Of a stretch of DNA of 64,000 nucleotides, positions 1 to 9,901 are shown in pieces. The DNA is taken from positions 89,981,192 to 90,045,191 of the forward strand of contig CM068382.1 of assembly GCA_034770075.1 (NCBI GenBank). The letters run 5' to 3'. The DNA is from Aralia elata. Taxonomy: Eukaryota > Streptophyta > Magnoliopsida > Apiales > Araliaceae. Position numbers and translations under genes: made by a program. A model generated the notes under the pieces. That model was given only the letters and a program-made list of their open reading frames with translations, did no database searches and was not told the origin of the DNA. The stretch's first letter is position 1. Each line of letters starts with the position of its first letter.

Positions 1-280
1 GGTGCCTAACACCTTCCCCTCGCTTAAGTAAGCCCCCGAACTCTATGAATCTCGATTCGCAGACCAATAAATTCGGAGCCACACATGAGCCAGCGATTTA
101 AGAAAACAAAACTCGGATGAGTTGGTACATCCATTTCAAATATACTAACTGGCGACTCTAGTTAATTGGCTCATCATAAAAAGCGATCTTTCAAAACCCC
201 GTCGACATTTATGCCGACCTTTTCCAAAAATCATCTAATAAAAAGTCTAAAATTGGAAAAGACAAAAACCGGCGTCGACA
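1..280 (+). repeat. 3' end of the 5' LTR of the Tat-type element
   Basis: Matches 9622-9901 base for base in length, with 13 substitutions. It ends in ...CGGCGTCGACA just before the primer binding site. The divergence points to an insertion on the scale of one to a few million years under commonly used plant rates; that age is an inference. Confidence 0.9.
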
Positions 281-282
281 GC

Positions 283-300
283 TGGCGACTCCGTTGGGGA
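283..300 (+). other. Primer binding site, tRNA-Arg type
   Basis: TGGCGACTCCGTTGGGGA lies two bases after the LTR end. It is complementary to the 3' end of plant tRNA-Arg(ACG) as I recall it, with two mismatches. tRNA-Arg priming is usual for Ogre/Tat elements. Confidence 0.8.
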
Positions 301-1100
301 CCATTAGAGGGCTTAAGCCGCGTTCAAGTCTTGATGCTGTCCTATCCTTTAAAATTCATGAATGTGTGTGTGCGTGCGATATTTTGACCTATTGTTGTGT
401 GAATGTGTTTTACCAATGAATGAATGGTTGAATGGAATGACTTTACTTTAAAAGCAATCATTGCATACGGTGAGGACGATGAATGTGAATGTATGTTGAG
501 AGAGTACCTCCTCCTGAGGCGAACCTGTCGGTTGCTTATTACTGGACTCGAAGGGGCTGCTCCACGGAGATGGCTCAGGAAACGCACCACCCAAATCCGC
601 TCCAATCGAAAGGATTCAGACGAGTAGATTACGAAGATTTGGGGACCTTCATGCCAAAAAGCCCGCGAGAGTAACCCTAGGGTAGGTCAGCCTTTGATAA
701 ACCTAACGAAAGGGAAGCTTCTTCATGCCCTTTTATCGTTCAGTCAAATAAATAAATGTCATGTAAATGGCATACAACTGTCATACCGTCATCATTGTAA
801 TAAATATGTCATGTATCATGTGATTACATCACCTGCACATATAAAGAGAATACTGACATGGTTTTTGCAGGAAGGCAATCCGTGCCACGTACCAAGGTTT
901 TCTAAAACTTCTAAATACTATCCTGTCATCAAACAGTGACCTTGTTTTACAGGATAAGATTAGAGAACTGTGAAGGCGTGGCATAACGATCACAAAGAAC
1001 CCGGAGTAGGGGCATATTCGACCACCAAAAAAAAAAAATCATGCATCAGTGTTGACATGCATCTGCCAACTTGTAACTGGCACAGTACTAAACTACGACC
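301..1100. other. Leader region, no recognisable gene
   Basis: This is the part after the primer binding site where a gag-type ORF would be expected. Short open frames exist (424-627, 489-674, 694-939) but none shows a gag signature. It ends in an A-tract at 1027-1038 directly after a 38-bp sequence that recurs at 2019-2056. Confidence 0.6.
984..1021 (+). repeat. 38-bp direct repeat, copy 1 (copy 2 at 2019-2056)
   Basis: Begins TAACGATCACAAAGAACCCG. The second copy differs at one base. Both copies sit immediately before or within a few bases of a long A-rich tract, so each marks a junction between unrelated coding remnants. Confidence 0.9.
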
Positions 1101-1139
1101 CTTGTTTGTTTTGCGAGATTGCCCCTACGACCCAACTAA

Positions 1140-1600
1140 GTGGTCGTAAAGTCCATACTCCATCCATCCAAATGGCAGAGGCCGATAGCCATGAAATTAC
1201 AGATCTGCCACTCCAACAATACGACCGAATACGAGGGATTCATCCTAGGACTGAGATTAGCCCTGGGAATGGGAATCAAAAAGATGATAGTAGTTGGAGA
1301 CTCGAATTGGTCATCCGGCAGGCCATGGGAATATACAGCACCAAAGGGCATAAATGGGACCTAGTTACGGGACTGCTGAGATATCTGGAAGCCGAAGAAG
1401 CCCACAGACAAATGAACGAAGTACATGGCGATATGTGCGGAGCCCATATGAGCAGAACATTTTTGGCAAAGAAAATCACGTGAACGGATCACTACTGGCT
1501 AACCATGAAAACTGACTGCGATGCTCAGATCCATGTCAATGCGATCCATGCACCTCCTAATGAGCTCCATTGCTTGACCTCACCGTGGCCAGTTGGACCG
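1140..1600 (+). pseudogene. Remnant of additional RNase H (aRNH) plus integrase N-terminal region
   Basis: One frame from 1140 reads NNTTEYEGFILGLRLALG followed by GIKKMIVVGDS. This is the core of the second, archaeal-like RNase H of Tat elements, with the Glu (EYE) and final Asp (GDS) of the fold present. From about 1366 another frame reads EVHGDMCGAHMSRTFLAKKI, then YWLTMKTDC and PPNELHCLTSPWP, matching the zinc-binding N-terminus of gypsy integrases; its CxxC region is damaged. Frame changes and a stop at 1481 separate the parts. The sequence normally between the two domains is missing. Confidence 0.75.
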
Positions 1601-1793
1601 TGCAGCAGGTGATATCCAGGAAGGGGTAAATCCAGGAGTATGGCAGTGAATCCCGGCCAGTAGAAGATCAATGGGTTTTGAAATTCTGAGTTTTATTTCA
1701 AATCCCTGCACGCTCATGTCATTTTGTCATGTTATCCAAAAAAAAAAAAAAAAGATCATGTGCTGAAATGTTTTATATATCTGACAAGCATTT

Positions 1794-2440
1794 TTGTTTT
1801 ATGTCAGGTACCCCGATTTGAGTCATTCTAGCCTGACAAGCGATAGGCCAAATTTGAAGGAGGATCACGATTTTGGTATAGAGCTAGATTTCGATCTGAT
1901 GGGGATTGAGCAGGACGAGACAGATATCGACAATACGCCTGACGAGATCAAAGGAGGGGACGAGGATAAACCCAAACCCGACTTAGACCAAACCATCGCC
2001 ATCAAACATCAGAACCCCTAACGATCACAAAGAACCCGGAGTAGGGGCAAATTCGAAAAAAAAAATAAAAAAAATAAAAAAAAAATAAAAAAATAAAAAT
2101 AAAAAAATAAAAATATAGCCGAGTTGTTGAGCCTGTATGGAGATATGTTCGCTTGGTCCCGTGGCGACGTAACTGGATTGTCCACAGACGTTATAGGACA
2201 TCGACTGCCCATCAAGGAGGGTTCCGACCAATTAAGCAAAAGTTGAGAACGTTGAAGCCTGAATGGAGGTTGAAAATAAAGGACGAGATTGTCAAGCGGT
2301 TTAAAGCAGGAATCATCACGGTGTCTATCTACCCTGAATGGCTTTCCGACAGAATCCCAGTACCATAGCCTGGAGGAGAAGTAAGGGGCCGCATCGACTA
2401 TAGAAATCTGAACGATGCCCTCAAGGAGGAGATATGCGAC
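1794..2440 (+). pseudogene. Remnant of pre-RT linker and reverse transcriptase N-terminus
   Basis: An acidic stretch at 1850-2010 (GIEQDETDI, GGDEDKPKPD) resembles the linker before RT in Tat polyproteins. After an A/T-rich tract (2055-2115), one frame reads FAWSRGDVTGLSTDVIGHRL and then PIKEG. A second gives FRPIKQKLRTLKPEWRLKIK and YPEWLSDRIPVP, ending in GRIDYRNLND. These are the opening motifs of a gypsy RT. The YxDD catalytic region and all of RNase H are absent. It lies downstream of aRNH/integrase, the reverse of normal order. Confidence 0.75.
2019..2056 (+). repeat. 38-bp direct repeat, copy 2
   Basis: Same sequence as 984-1021 with one mismatch (A for T near the end), followed at once by a 60-bp A-rich tract. 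Confidence 0.9.
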
Positions 2441-2690
2441 AAATTCAAGATCAAACATTTTGATTTAGTCATTTACCGGCCCAAAATGAATGGGGCAGTA
2501 GGGGTTGCAAATAAAACACAAAGACGATCGTGGAAAGAATGTCCGCCAATCATCGGGGATGGCCGGATTTATTGTCGCTCACCCTGTTTGCCTATCGAAC
2601 CTCAGTTCGCACATTTGCAGGGGCAGCCCCTTACGCATCTCCCGGGCATACGACAAGAGGGTACGATCCCGAAAATTTAAAATAAACGAT
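2441..2690 (+). pseudogene. Remnant of integrase catalytic/C-terminal region
   Basis: IKHFDLVIYRPKMNGAVGVA continues directly from the RT start. YRPKMNGAVEAANK is a hallmark around the last catalytic Glu of Tat/Ogre integrases; here that Glu is replaced by Gly. What follows is frameshifted (RIYCRSP..., DKRVRSRKF). The direct join of RT N-terminus to integrase implies an internal deletion of several kb or template switching. Confidence 0.7.
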
Positions 2691-3460
2691 TTAGTCCTCA
2701 AAAGGATCGCGCCCTGTCAAGACGAAGCTATGGGGAATTTCGCTCTAAATTAAAAGGAGCCGTCACGAAAAAAAAATCCTTTCTGGGGGAGCCCTCATCT
2801 TACAAGGAATGGACGGGAAGGCGTTCCCCAGCCCGTTAATTCTGACTCTATGAAACAACTCTGTTAAAAAAAAAATCCCCAAACCTTTCAACAAGTCAAA
2901 GGACCGGATCTTTTGTCAGCCCAGCGAGATACCGATGCAACCAGTACGAGGGAGATCACAAGAAAAACAACTTAACACTGGGGCATTTGTCAACTACCCA
3001 GGAAATGATGACGTGCAAATTGGCACCCATGCAATAATCCCATCAACATGCACCATCATCATCAAATGCTACCTCATATCAATTCAATCTTCAACGGTAC
3101 GATCATCTGGCATTTGTCAAGCATAGTTTTCCCGGGATACGATGATCCGCGTGAAAAGGGATTTTATTTGGCTTGATAGGAATCGGATTAATTCTGACAA
3201 GCAACCGTGGAGCACGATCGTGAGTATGATTAGACGAAGAAGGCTATTCAACCTTTTGATCGGGTACAAAGCCTTAATTCAAAGCAACGTTTGCGACAGA
3301 ATCGACCTCATGTGACAGCCTTCACTTTGCATTTGCACAAACTTTCAGTTGTGGGGTATAAAACTATGACGACGTTGATGGCGATTAACACGTAGTCAGA
3401 CAGTCAATAATTATCAAGCTAATATCAAGAAATCAGACGATAAATGATTATCAAGTTAAT
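2691..3460. other. Non-coding interior of the Tat-type element
   Basis: Two further short A-tracts (2768-2776, 2866-2874) and no domain I can recognise. Possible integrase C-terminal scraps occur up to about 2750. Confidence 0.5.
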
Positions 3461-3463
3461 GTC

Positions 3464-3940
3464 TCGAATCGTGGCTTGGGTTATTCGAGTAATTAAGCCC
3501 GAAGGGTGTCTCTACACCTGGTGCCCTAAAGCCATCTGGTTTGGGAGTCGCTGGCCCAACACTCATTACATGGGTAACTCAGAGCCTAAGAAAACGAGCA
3601 TTACAGTAGAGGAGGCCCGAGCAGATTCGAATCGTGGCATGGGCTACTCGAGAAATTAAGCCTAAGGGGTGTCTCTGCATCTGGTGCCCTAAAGCCGTCT
3701 GGTTTGGGAGTCACCGGCCTAACACTCGCTACATGGGTAACTCAAGCCTAAGAAAACTAATCTTGCGCAAGGTCAAGCAAAGAATGAATGGTGCAGACCA
3801 CTAGTTTGTCTCGAATCGTGGCCTTTGTTACTCGAGTAAATAAACCCGAAGGGGTGTCTGTACACCTAATGCCCCAAAACCGTCTGGTTTGGGAGTCATT
3901 GGTCCAAAACTCGTTAAATGGGTAACTTTGAATAGCCTAA
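3464..3940 (+). repeat. Tandem repeat, three units of about 163-184 bp
   Basis: TCGAATCGTGGC recurs at 3464, 3627 and 3811. Each is followed by TACTCGAG-like and AAGCCCGAAGGGTGTCTC-like sequence, then GTCTGGTTTGGGAGTC and ATGGGTAACTC. The units are diverged with small indels. Confidence 0.85.
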
Positions 3941-5143
3941 AAAATGAGACAAGTGAAGTGGGCTACTAAAGAGAAAAGATAATACGAAAAACTCTCGGCC
4001 TTAAACAAGAAGTCATGGAAGAGAAACCCCTACTGAATGCTGCGTCGCACAGTGCATTTGTCATATGACGTCAATCCTGCTAAGAACGTTGTCGAGAATG
4101 GAGACAAAATACCTTTGACGAGGGAATGTAGTTCTTTTAAAATTCGACCTTTCTCACGTATAATGACTATGAATGCTTGAAGGTGTTCTTACGATTTCCT
4201 AACTCGTCAAATAGAAAATCATCAACTCACGAGGGATTGAAAATGATTTCCAATCTAGTACATTCACGGTTCACAACTCGCTAGATTGTGCGATCAACAG
4301 ATATTCAATTTCATAGGCTTTAACTGCATTTACCCTTTTGTCGAGATTATAATATCTTTGTGATGAACTAACACTAACGGCCCGAGCCTTCAAATTTTGG
4401 CATTTGTTAGTCGTCTGATATGCAGGGTCTTGCCGAGCTGTGGATAACTCAGCACGGTCAACATCGCGAGTTTTCGATAGAAATTCTTGGTAACAACACG
4501 CGCCAAGGCTAGGGCAGTTAAGAATCGTGAAATGGAAGGAAGCCGAAGCTGCACAGAAACTTCTCGTCATTGGGCCTCTCCCCAATCCTGACTATCACTG
4601 CCTCGACATCCAAATGATCCACGTGCATGAGCATATACAAGGATGATACAATGCGGGACAACAGCATATCGGCCATCAGAAATGATCAAAAGGCCAAGGA
4701 GCCCAGCATAGCTGTCAATCATCACAGGGAGTGAAACAGACTGCCTCAAATGAAGACGACCAAGAACAGGCAGAGTACCAAACCAATGTTGAAATCTAGA
4801 AACTACACTTCACGACGAGGCGTGATCCAATCAAATGTTGGCAAGCAATGACGACGGTCGAATCGTATCATTTGACTGAACAGGGGTCATTTCTATCTAA
4901 ATATATGTGTGCACATGCATCTGTCCATAACATATCTGCCAGATCATGCATAACATCTTTTGCATGCATACATGTACGATCAAAATAAAAATCTTCAGGG
5001 GAAAGTACAAGCACGGCGCTTTCAACCTCACAAATGATCAGACCGTGATGGCTTTTGCGGCATGGTACATGGACGATGTGGGTGGGAGATCCAGGACAAA
5101 AGCCGATCACACATCCCATTTCAAAAAAAAAAAAACAATCAAA
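3941..5143. other. Non-coding interior of the Tat-type element
   Basis: Mixed composition with only short, unconvincing frames (for example minus strand 4271-4585). Seen in full, it carries no recognisable domain. Confidence 0.5.
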
Positions 5144-5177
5144 CTAACACCCTGGGAAGGGCTGAGATCCAAACAAC

Positions 5178-6155
5178 CACTACCAAAAAAATGGCCTTTT
5201 GTGATGGCTGAATTCCATCATATAAATTAAAAAAATCATCACAAAAGGTTTTTGTGATGACTTTAGCCGTCACGAAGACCATCTTGTATACCCCCATCAT
5301 GAAAGCCTTTTTGTGATGGTTTTGACAATCATGCAAACGCTTAATGCTTTTGTGATGATTAATACAATCACATTAACACATAATCTATTGTGATTATCAA
5401 AGTCATCACAAAAAATACATGACTTTAGGTATTAAATGTAAGAACGTGAATCTCTTTTTAAGGATAATTTATTTTAATATATTAACTGTATCAAATGATA
5501 CTTGTAAGATTCGAACCCTTCCCCCATTTGGGAACTAAATAACAAGTATTACCACTACACCAAAGCCCAAATTATGATTATAATTTTAAAACAAAATATA
5601 AAATGAAATATATGTGAGTTGACTTACTATATAAAATTAGTCCCACATAAGATTTGGTGATTGCAATGGCAGTCACAAATACTCTACAATGATGGTAAAA
5701 TTAGTCATCACTAAGAGTCATCATATATTTTATTATTTTATGATGGCTTGAAAATTCTATCACAAAATACTTTCTTTTTGTAATTGCAAATAAAAGTCAT
5801 CACAAAAAATCTATCTTTTTTAGTGATTGTTATGACCGTCATAAAATATTATTTTGATTATTTTTTTCATTAAAATATTGGTGATAGCTTAAATGCAATC
5901 ACGAAAAAGGTATGTCTATAAGTGATGGCGTAGTGCGTCACAAAAAAAAAATTTATTTTGCGTGAAAAATTTGGTGATTGACATAGTCATCACAATTATA
6001 ATACATTAATGGCAAAATTAGCCATCACTAAGAGCCATCATATATATTCCTATTTTGTGATTGCTTAAAAAATCTGTCACAAATTATTATCTTTTGTGAT
6101 TGCTTTTAAAAACTGTCACAAAGTTTCATCACATATTCTTATTTTTCTAGTAGTG
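5178..6155. mobile_element. Non-autonomous CACTA (EnSpm) element, 978 bp, TSD AAC
   Basis: It starts CACTACCAAAAAAA and ends TTTTTCTAGTAGTG. The terminal inverted repeats share CACTAC and the A-rich run. It is flanked by AAC at 5175-5177 and 6156-6158; removing it and one AAC restores an exact minisatellite unit. The interior is full of TTTGTGATGG/CCATCACAAA words in both orientations, the subterminal repeats typical of CACTA elements. No transposase is encoded. Confidence 0.92.
5505..5568 (-). other. tRNA-like sequence with A and B boxes inside the CACTA element
   Basis: On the minus strand TGGTGTAGTGGTA (5550-5562) resembles a Pol III A box. GGGTTCGAATC (5508-5518) is a near-perfect B box, about 31 bases downstream. 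The acceptor and anticodon stems do not pair well, so this is a tRNA-derived or SINE fragment, not a working tRNA. Confidence 0.45.
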
Positions 6156-7249
6156 AACTAACACTCTGGGAAGGGCTGAGATCCAAACAACTAACACCCT
6201 GGGAAGGGCTAAGATCCAAAACAACTAACACCCTGGGAAGGGCTAAGATCCAAACAACTAACACCCTGGGAAGGGCTGAGATCCAAACAACTAACACCCT
6301 GGGAAGGGCTGAGATCTAAAACAACTAACACCCTGGGAAGGGCTAAGATCCAAAACAACTAACACCCTGGGAAGGGCTGAGATCCAAACAACTAACACCC
6401 TGGGAAGGGCTGAGATCCAAACAACTAACACCCTGGGAAGGGCTGAGATCCAAACAACTAACACCATGGGAAGGGCTGAGATCCAAACAACTAACACCCT
6501 GGGAAGGGCTGAGATACAAACAACTAACACCCTGGGAAGGGCTGAGATCCAAACTACTAACACCTTGGGAAGGGCTGAGATCCAAACAACCAAAAATCCC
6601 TGGGAAGGGCTGGTATCCAAAAAATCAACGAATCCCTGGGAAGGGCTGGTATCCAAAAAATCAACGAATCCCTGGGAAGGGCTGGTATCCAAAAAAATCA
6701 ACGACCCCTGGGAAGGACTGGTATCCAAAAAATCAACGAATCCCTGGGAAGGGTTGATATCCAAACAATCAACGACCCCTGGGAAGGGCTGGTATCCAAA
6801 CAATCAACGACCCCTGGGAAGGGCTGGTATCCAAACAATCAACGACCCCTGGGAAGGGCTGGTATCCAAACAATCAACGAACCCTGGGAAGGGCTGGTAT
6901 CCAAAAAATCAACGACCCCTGGGAAGGGCTGGTATCCAAAAAAATCAACGAACCCTGGGAAGGGCTTAGATCTAAACAATCAATAACCCCTGGAAAAGGC
7001 TGAGATCCAAACAATCAACGATCCCTGGGAAGGGCTGAGATCCAAGCAAACCACGACAAATGATGATATCTGTAGAACAGTATCAAAAGACTGTATAGGG
7101 GTCATTTTTCATCAATTTACATATTAAATGTTGTATCACAGGCATGAATACATGATAATTTTTGTACGTGATCCATCGTGCAGGTTAGGTGTCAAGGTCC
7201 TAGGCTATCAGAGTCAAAAGCGATGGCTGCCGAGAACGATGTACGAAGA

Positions 7250-7790
7250 CAATCGACCGGAGACGAGACCCGGCGATTACGACCGAGCAACCGGAGACGA
7301 GACCCGGCACTCACAAGACAATCGACCGGAGACGAGACCCGACGATTACGACCGAGCGACCGGAGACGAGACCCGGCACTCACAAGACAATCGACCGGAG
7401 ACGAGACCCGGCGATTACGACCGAGCGACCGGAGACGAGACCCGGCACTCACAAGACAATCGACCGGAGACGAGACCCGGCGATTATGACCGAGCGACCG
7501 GAGACGAGACCCGGCACTCACAAGACAATCGACCGGAGACGAGACCCGGCGATTATGACTGAGCGACTGGATACGAGACCCGGTACTCACAAGACAATCG
7601 ACCGGAGACGAGACCCGGCGATTACGACCGAGCGACCGGAGACGAGACCCGGCACTCACAAGACAATCGATCGGAGACGAGAACCGGCGATTACGACACT
7701 AGCGACCGGAGACGAGACCCGGCACTCACAAGATTGGCGACCGGATACGAGACCCGGCGCTAACGATACGATCGATTGGAAGACGAAACC
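7250..7790 (+). repeat. 69-bp tandem repeat, about 8 units, each a doubled 34/35-mer
   Basis: CAATCGACCGG starts units at 7250, 7319, 7388, 7457, 7526, 7595 and 7664, exactly 69 bp apart; the last unit decays by 7790. Each unit holds two GACCGGAGACGAGACCCGGC halves ending in GATTAC or ACTCAC. As 69 is divisible by 3, frames stay open on both strands, but no start context or known domain supports a protein. Confidence 0.95.
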
Positions 7791-7986
7791 CGACGACTAA
7801 CAATGCGGTCAGGGATTGATGCATCGACACCTTTACGAATGTTTTGCATGCCTTACATCTTGCATCGCATCATAAGTTGTATGTGTTGCATCATGCATGT
7901 ATTGTCATTTTTGTGCACTGTAATTCATGCATCGGGTGTCTATTTCTTTATCCTGTTCATTTCATTCAACATTTCATAAACATGAT
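7791..7986. other. Non-coding, just upstream of the polypurine tract
   Basis: TG/CA-rich with repeated TGCATC words. No gene seen. Confidence 0.5.
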
Positions 7987-7999
7987 AAAGAGGGGCAGC
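7987..7999 (+). other. Polypurine tract
   Basis: AAAGAGGGGCAGC directly before the LTR start TGTAGACACC. It would prime plus-strand DNA synthesis. Confidence 0.8.
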
Positions 8000-9901
8000 T
8001 GTAGACACCCAAATTTTGCACTTCGTATACTAACCCTGACAGGAGGGCAAATTCGGGAAATGAACCGGCCTGCGAGAGCAAAGGATGGACAAGTGCGAAC
8101 ATTTGACGCCACCACAACGATTTGCAGTCAAAACCGACGTGACAACAAGGTCATCCGAAATGAGCATTCCCGAATAATGTGTCACGTCTCACAGTAATTC
8201 CCAGACTGCAAAATATAGGCCTTTCGGCGAAAACCGACAGCACGACGCGAGAATCGAGGTGCGGTACAGAAACCGAGGAAAATTAAATAACTAAAATGCA
8301 TGGTGGGCTGAGTGCGTGGCGGGCTAAGGCCAGCCTACTTCAGCACATTTCCTTCATTCAGTGAGAGAGAGAGGAGAAGGTTAGCAGCAGGCGGAGAAGC
8401 AGAAATCAGCAGCAGCAGCAGCAGCTCGGAAAAGGAGAAAGAAATAGCAAGAATTTGCAAGGAAATAGGGAGAAAAGAGAGGAAAAAGTGAGGAATTATA
8501 TCTTTTGTGTAAGATTATATATCATATATTTTCTACTCTACTCAATATACAAGTTCATACACATTGTGAGGATTATTTGCAAGGTGAAAAGACCATTTCT
8601 ATAGCAATTTTTGTATATCATTTTGTTAATCTTCTTGTCAATTGGGTTATGTGAAATGTAGTTTTTCTTGTATATTGTTGTGGATCCATGGATTGAGGAC
8701 TATTAGTGAGGGTTCCAAATGGAACGAAATTCTTCCTAATGGCCCGATGATATCCATTTGATGATTTTTAGCTCGTTATAGTGATGTAGCAATTTTGGAT
8801 GTGAGCCTAGGAAAGCGATCCCGTGGTCCAAATCCGATGATGGACATTTTTGGATGTACGTAATAGGGCCAATGTACCCTTTATTGTAAATATGTAATTG
8901 TCGGGCCTTAAAGCGATATCAAGTCGAAAATCGGGTTTAAGGCCCCGTAATAGTGAAGTATGCGATTGTGGGCGTTCAGAGTTATTTTGATGGCTTACAT
9001 GCCCATGAGTGGCCCCAACGCATTTTAATGCTTGATTTGATTTATGACACGAAATTGATTTCAAAGCTAAACGATAAGATTTTCATAAAATCAATCAAAC
9101 TAGGTGATTAGAATCACGAGGCTAAAATTTGGAAATGCTAATGAATGTCGATTCCTATTTAACGAGAAAGATAGAGAAAAATCGTTTTCAAACATCACAA
9201 AAATGATTTTATAAAGATAAGTAACGTTTTATTAAATCTTTGTGCATAGGGTTAAAGAGATCCTAGAAGTTGCCCATCATGCTATTCACGAAAGCAACAT
9301 ATAGATCTCGATTCCTATTTTGACGAAGGTTTAGAAAACTCTTGTTTTTGCCAAAACGACATCTAATGAAAATCTCATAAGTTTTTTGACAATTAAAATC
9401 AAACCTTTCTCATAAAGCTTTCTCGTATAAGCCGAATGACATTCTAAAGCATTCTCAAAAGAAAGCACGACTTTTCATCAAAACCCAAATGGTTTCTTCA
9501 TGCAAACTCACCACGACATTCACATAGGCACACACACACACGCACATACACACGCACATTCAAGAATTAAAGGATAGGAAAAGCATCAAGATTGCGGTAA
9601 CCGTGTTTCACGGAAGTCGGGGGTGCCTAACACCTTCCCCTCGCTTAAGCAAGCCCCCGAACTCTATGAATCTCAGTTCGTAGATAAATAAATTCGGAGT
9701 CACACATGAGCCAGCGATTTAAGAAAACAAAACTCGGATGAGTTGGTGCATCCATTTCAAATATACCAACTGGCGACTCTGGTTAATTGGCTCATCATAA
9801 AAAGCGATCTTTCAAAACTCCGTCGACATTTATGCCGACCTTTTCCAAAAATCATCTAATAAAAAGGCTAAAATTGGAAAAGACAAAAATCGGCGTCGAC
9901 A
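8000..9901 (+). repeat. 3' LTR of the Tat-type element, 1902 bp
   Basis: Starts TGTAGACACCCAAATTTTGC and ends GGCGTCGACA. The last 280 bases match the window's first 280. A possible TATA-like AAATATA lies at 8211, followed by a purine-rich GAGAGAGAGAGG and a CAG repeat near 8403-8424 that could belong to the transcribed leader. No coding sequence. Confidence 0.9.

Larger units (their letters stand above)
5144..7050 (+). repeat. Minisatellite of about 33-36 bp, roughly 27 units, split by a CACTA element
   Basis: Unit core CCTGGGAAGGGCTGAGATCC. One unit lies at 5144-5177, then about 26 at 6156-7050. The first half uses AACTAACACCCTGGG units (about 13). From about 6590 the array switches to AATCAACGAMCCCTGGG with GGTATCC in place of GAGATCC. 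Long open frames on both strands here are by-products of the repeat. Confidence 0.95.
1..9901 (+). mobile_element. Tat/Ogre-type Ty3/gypsy LTR retrotransposon, rearranged, 5' LTR cut by window edge
   Basis: The first 280 bases recur without gaps at 9622-9901 with 13 mismatches (about 95% identity), so they are the two LTR ends. A primer binding site follows the first copy, and a purine tract precedes the second LTR, which starts TGTAGACACC at 8000 and ends CGTCGACA. The 7.7-kb interior holds remnants of an additional (archaeal-like) RNase H, integrase and RT typical of the Tat lineage, but short, frameshifted and out of normal order, plus three tandem arrays and a CACTA insertion. It cannot encode its own proteins. 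The target duplication cannot be tested because the left end lies outside the window; the right flank begins ATTGA. Confidence 0.85.

Noticed and set aside
6291..6969. Long open frames on both strands (170 and 167 codons)
   Set aside because: They arise from the 33-36 bp minisatellite; periodic peptides, no start context, no family.
6156..7050. CRISPR-like regular repeats
   Set aside because: Units are contiguous, there are no unique spacers, and the surroundings are a plant retrotransposon.
7128..7800. Overlapping frames on both strands with RPETRPGDYD-like peptides
   Set aside because: By-products of a 69-bp repeat; kept only as a finding about regularity.
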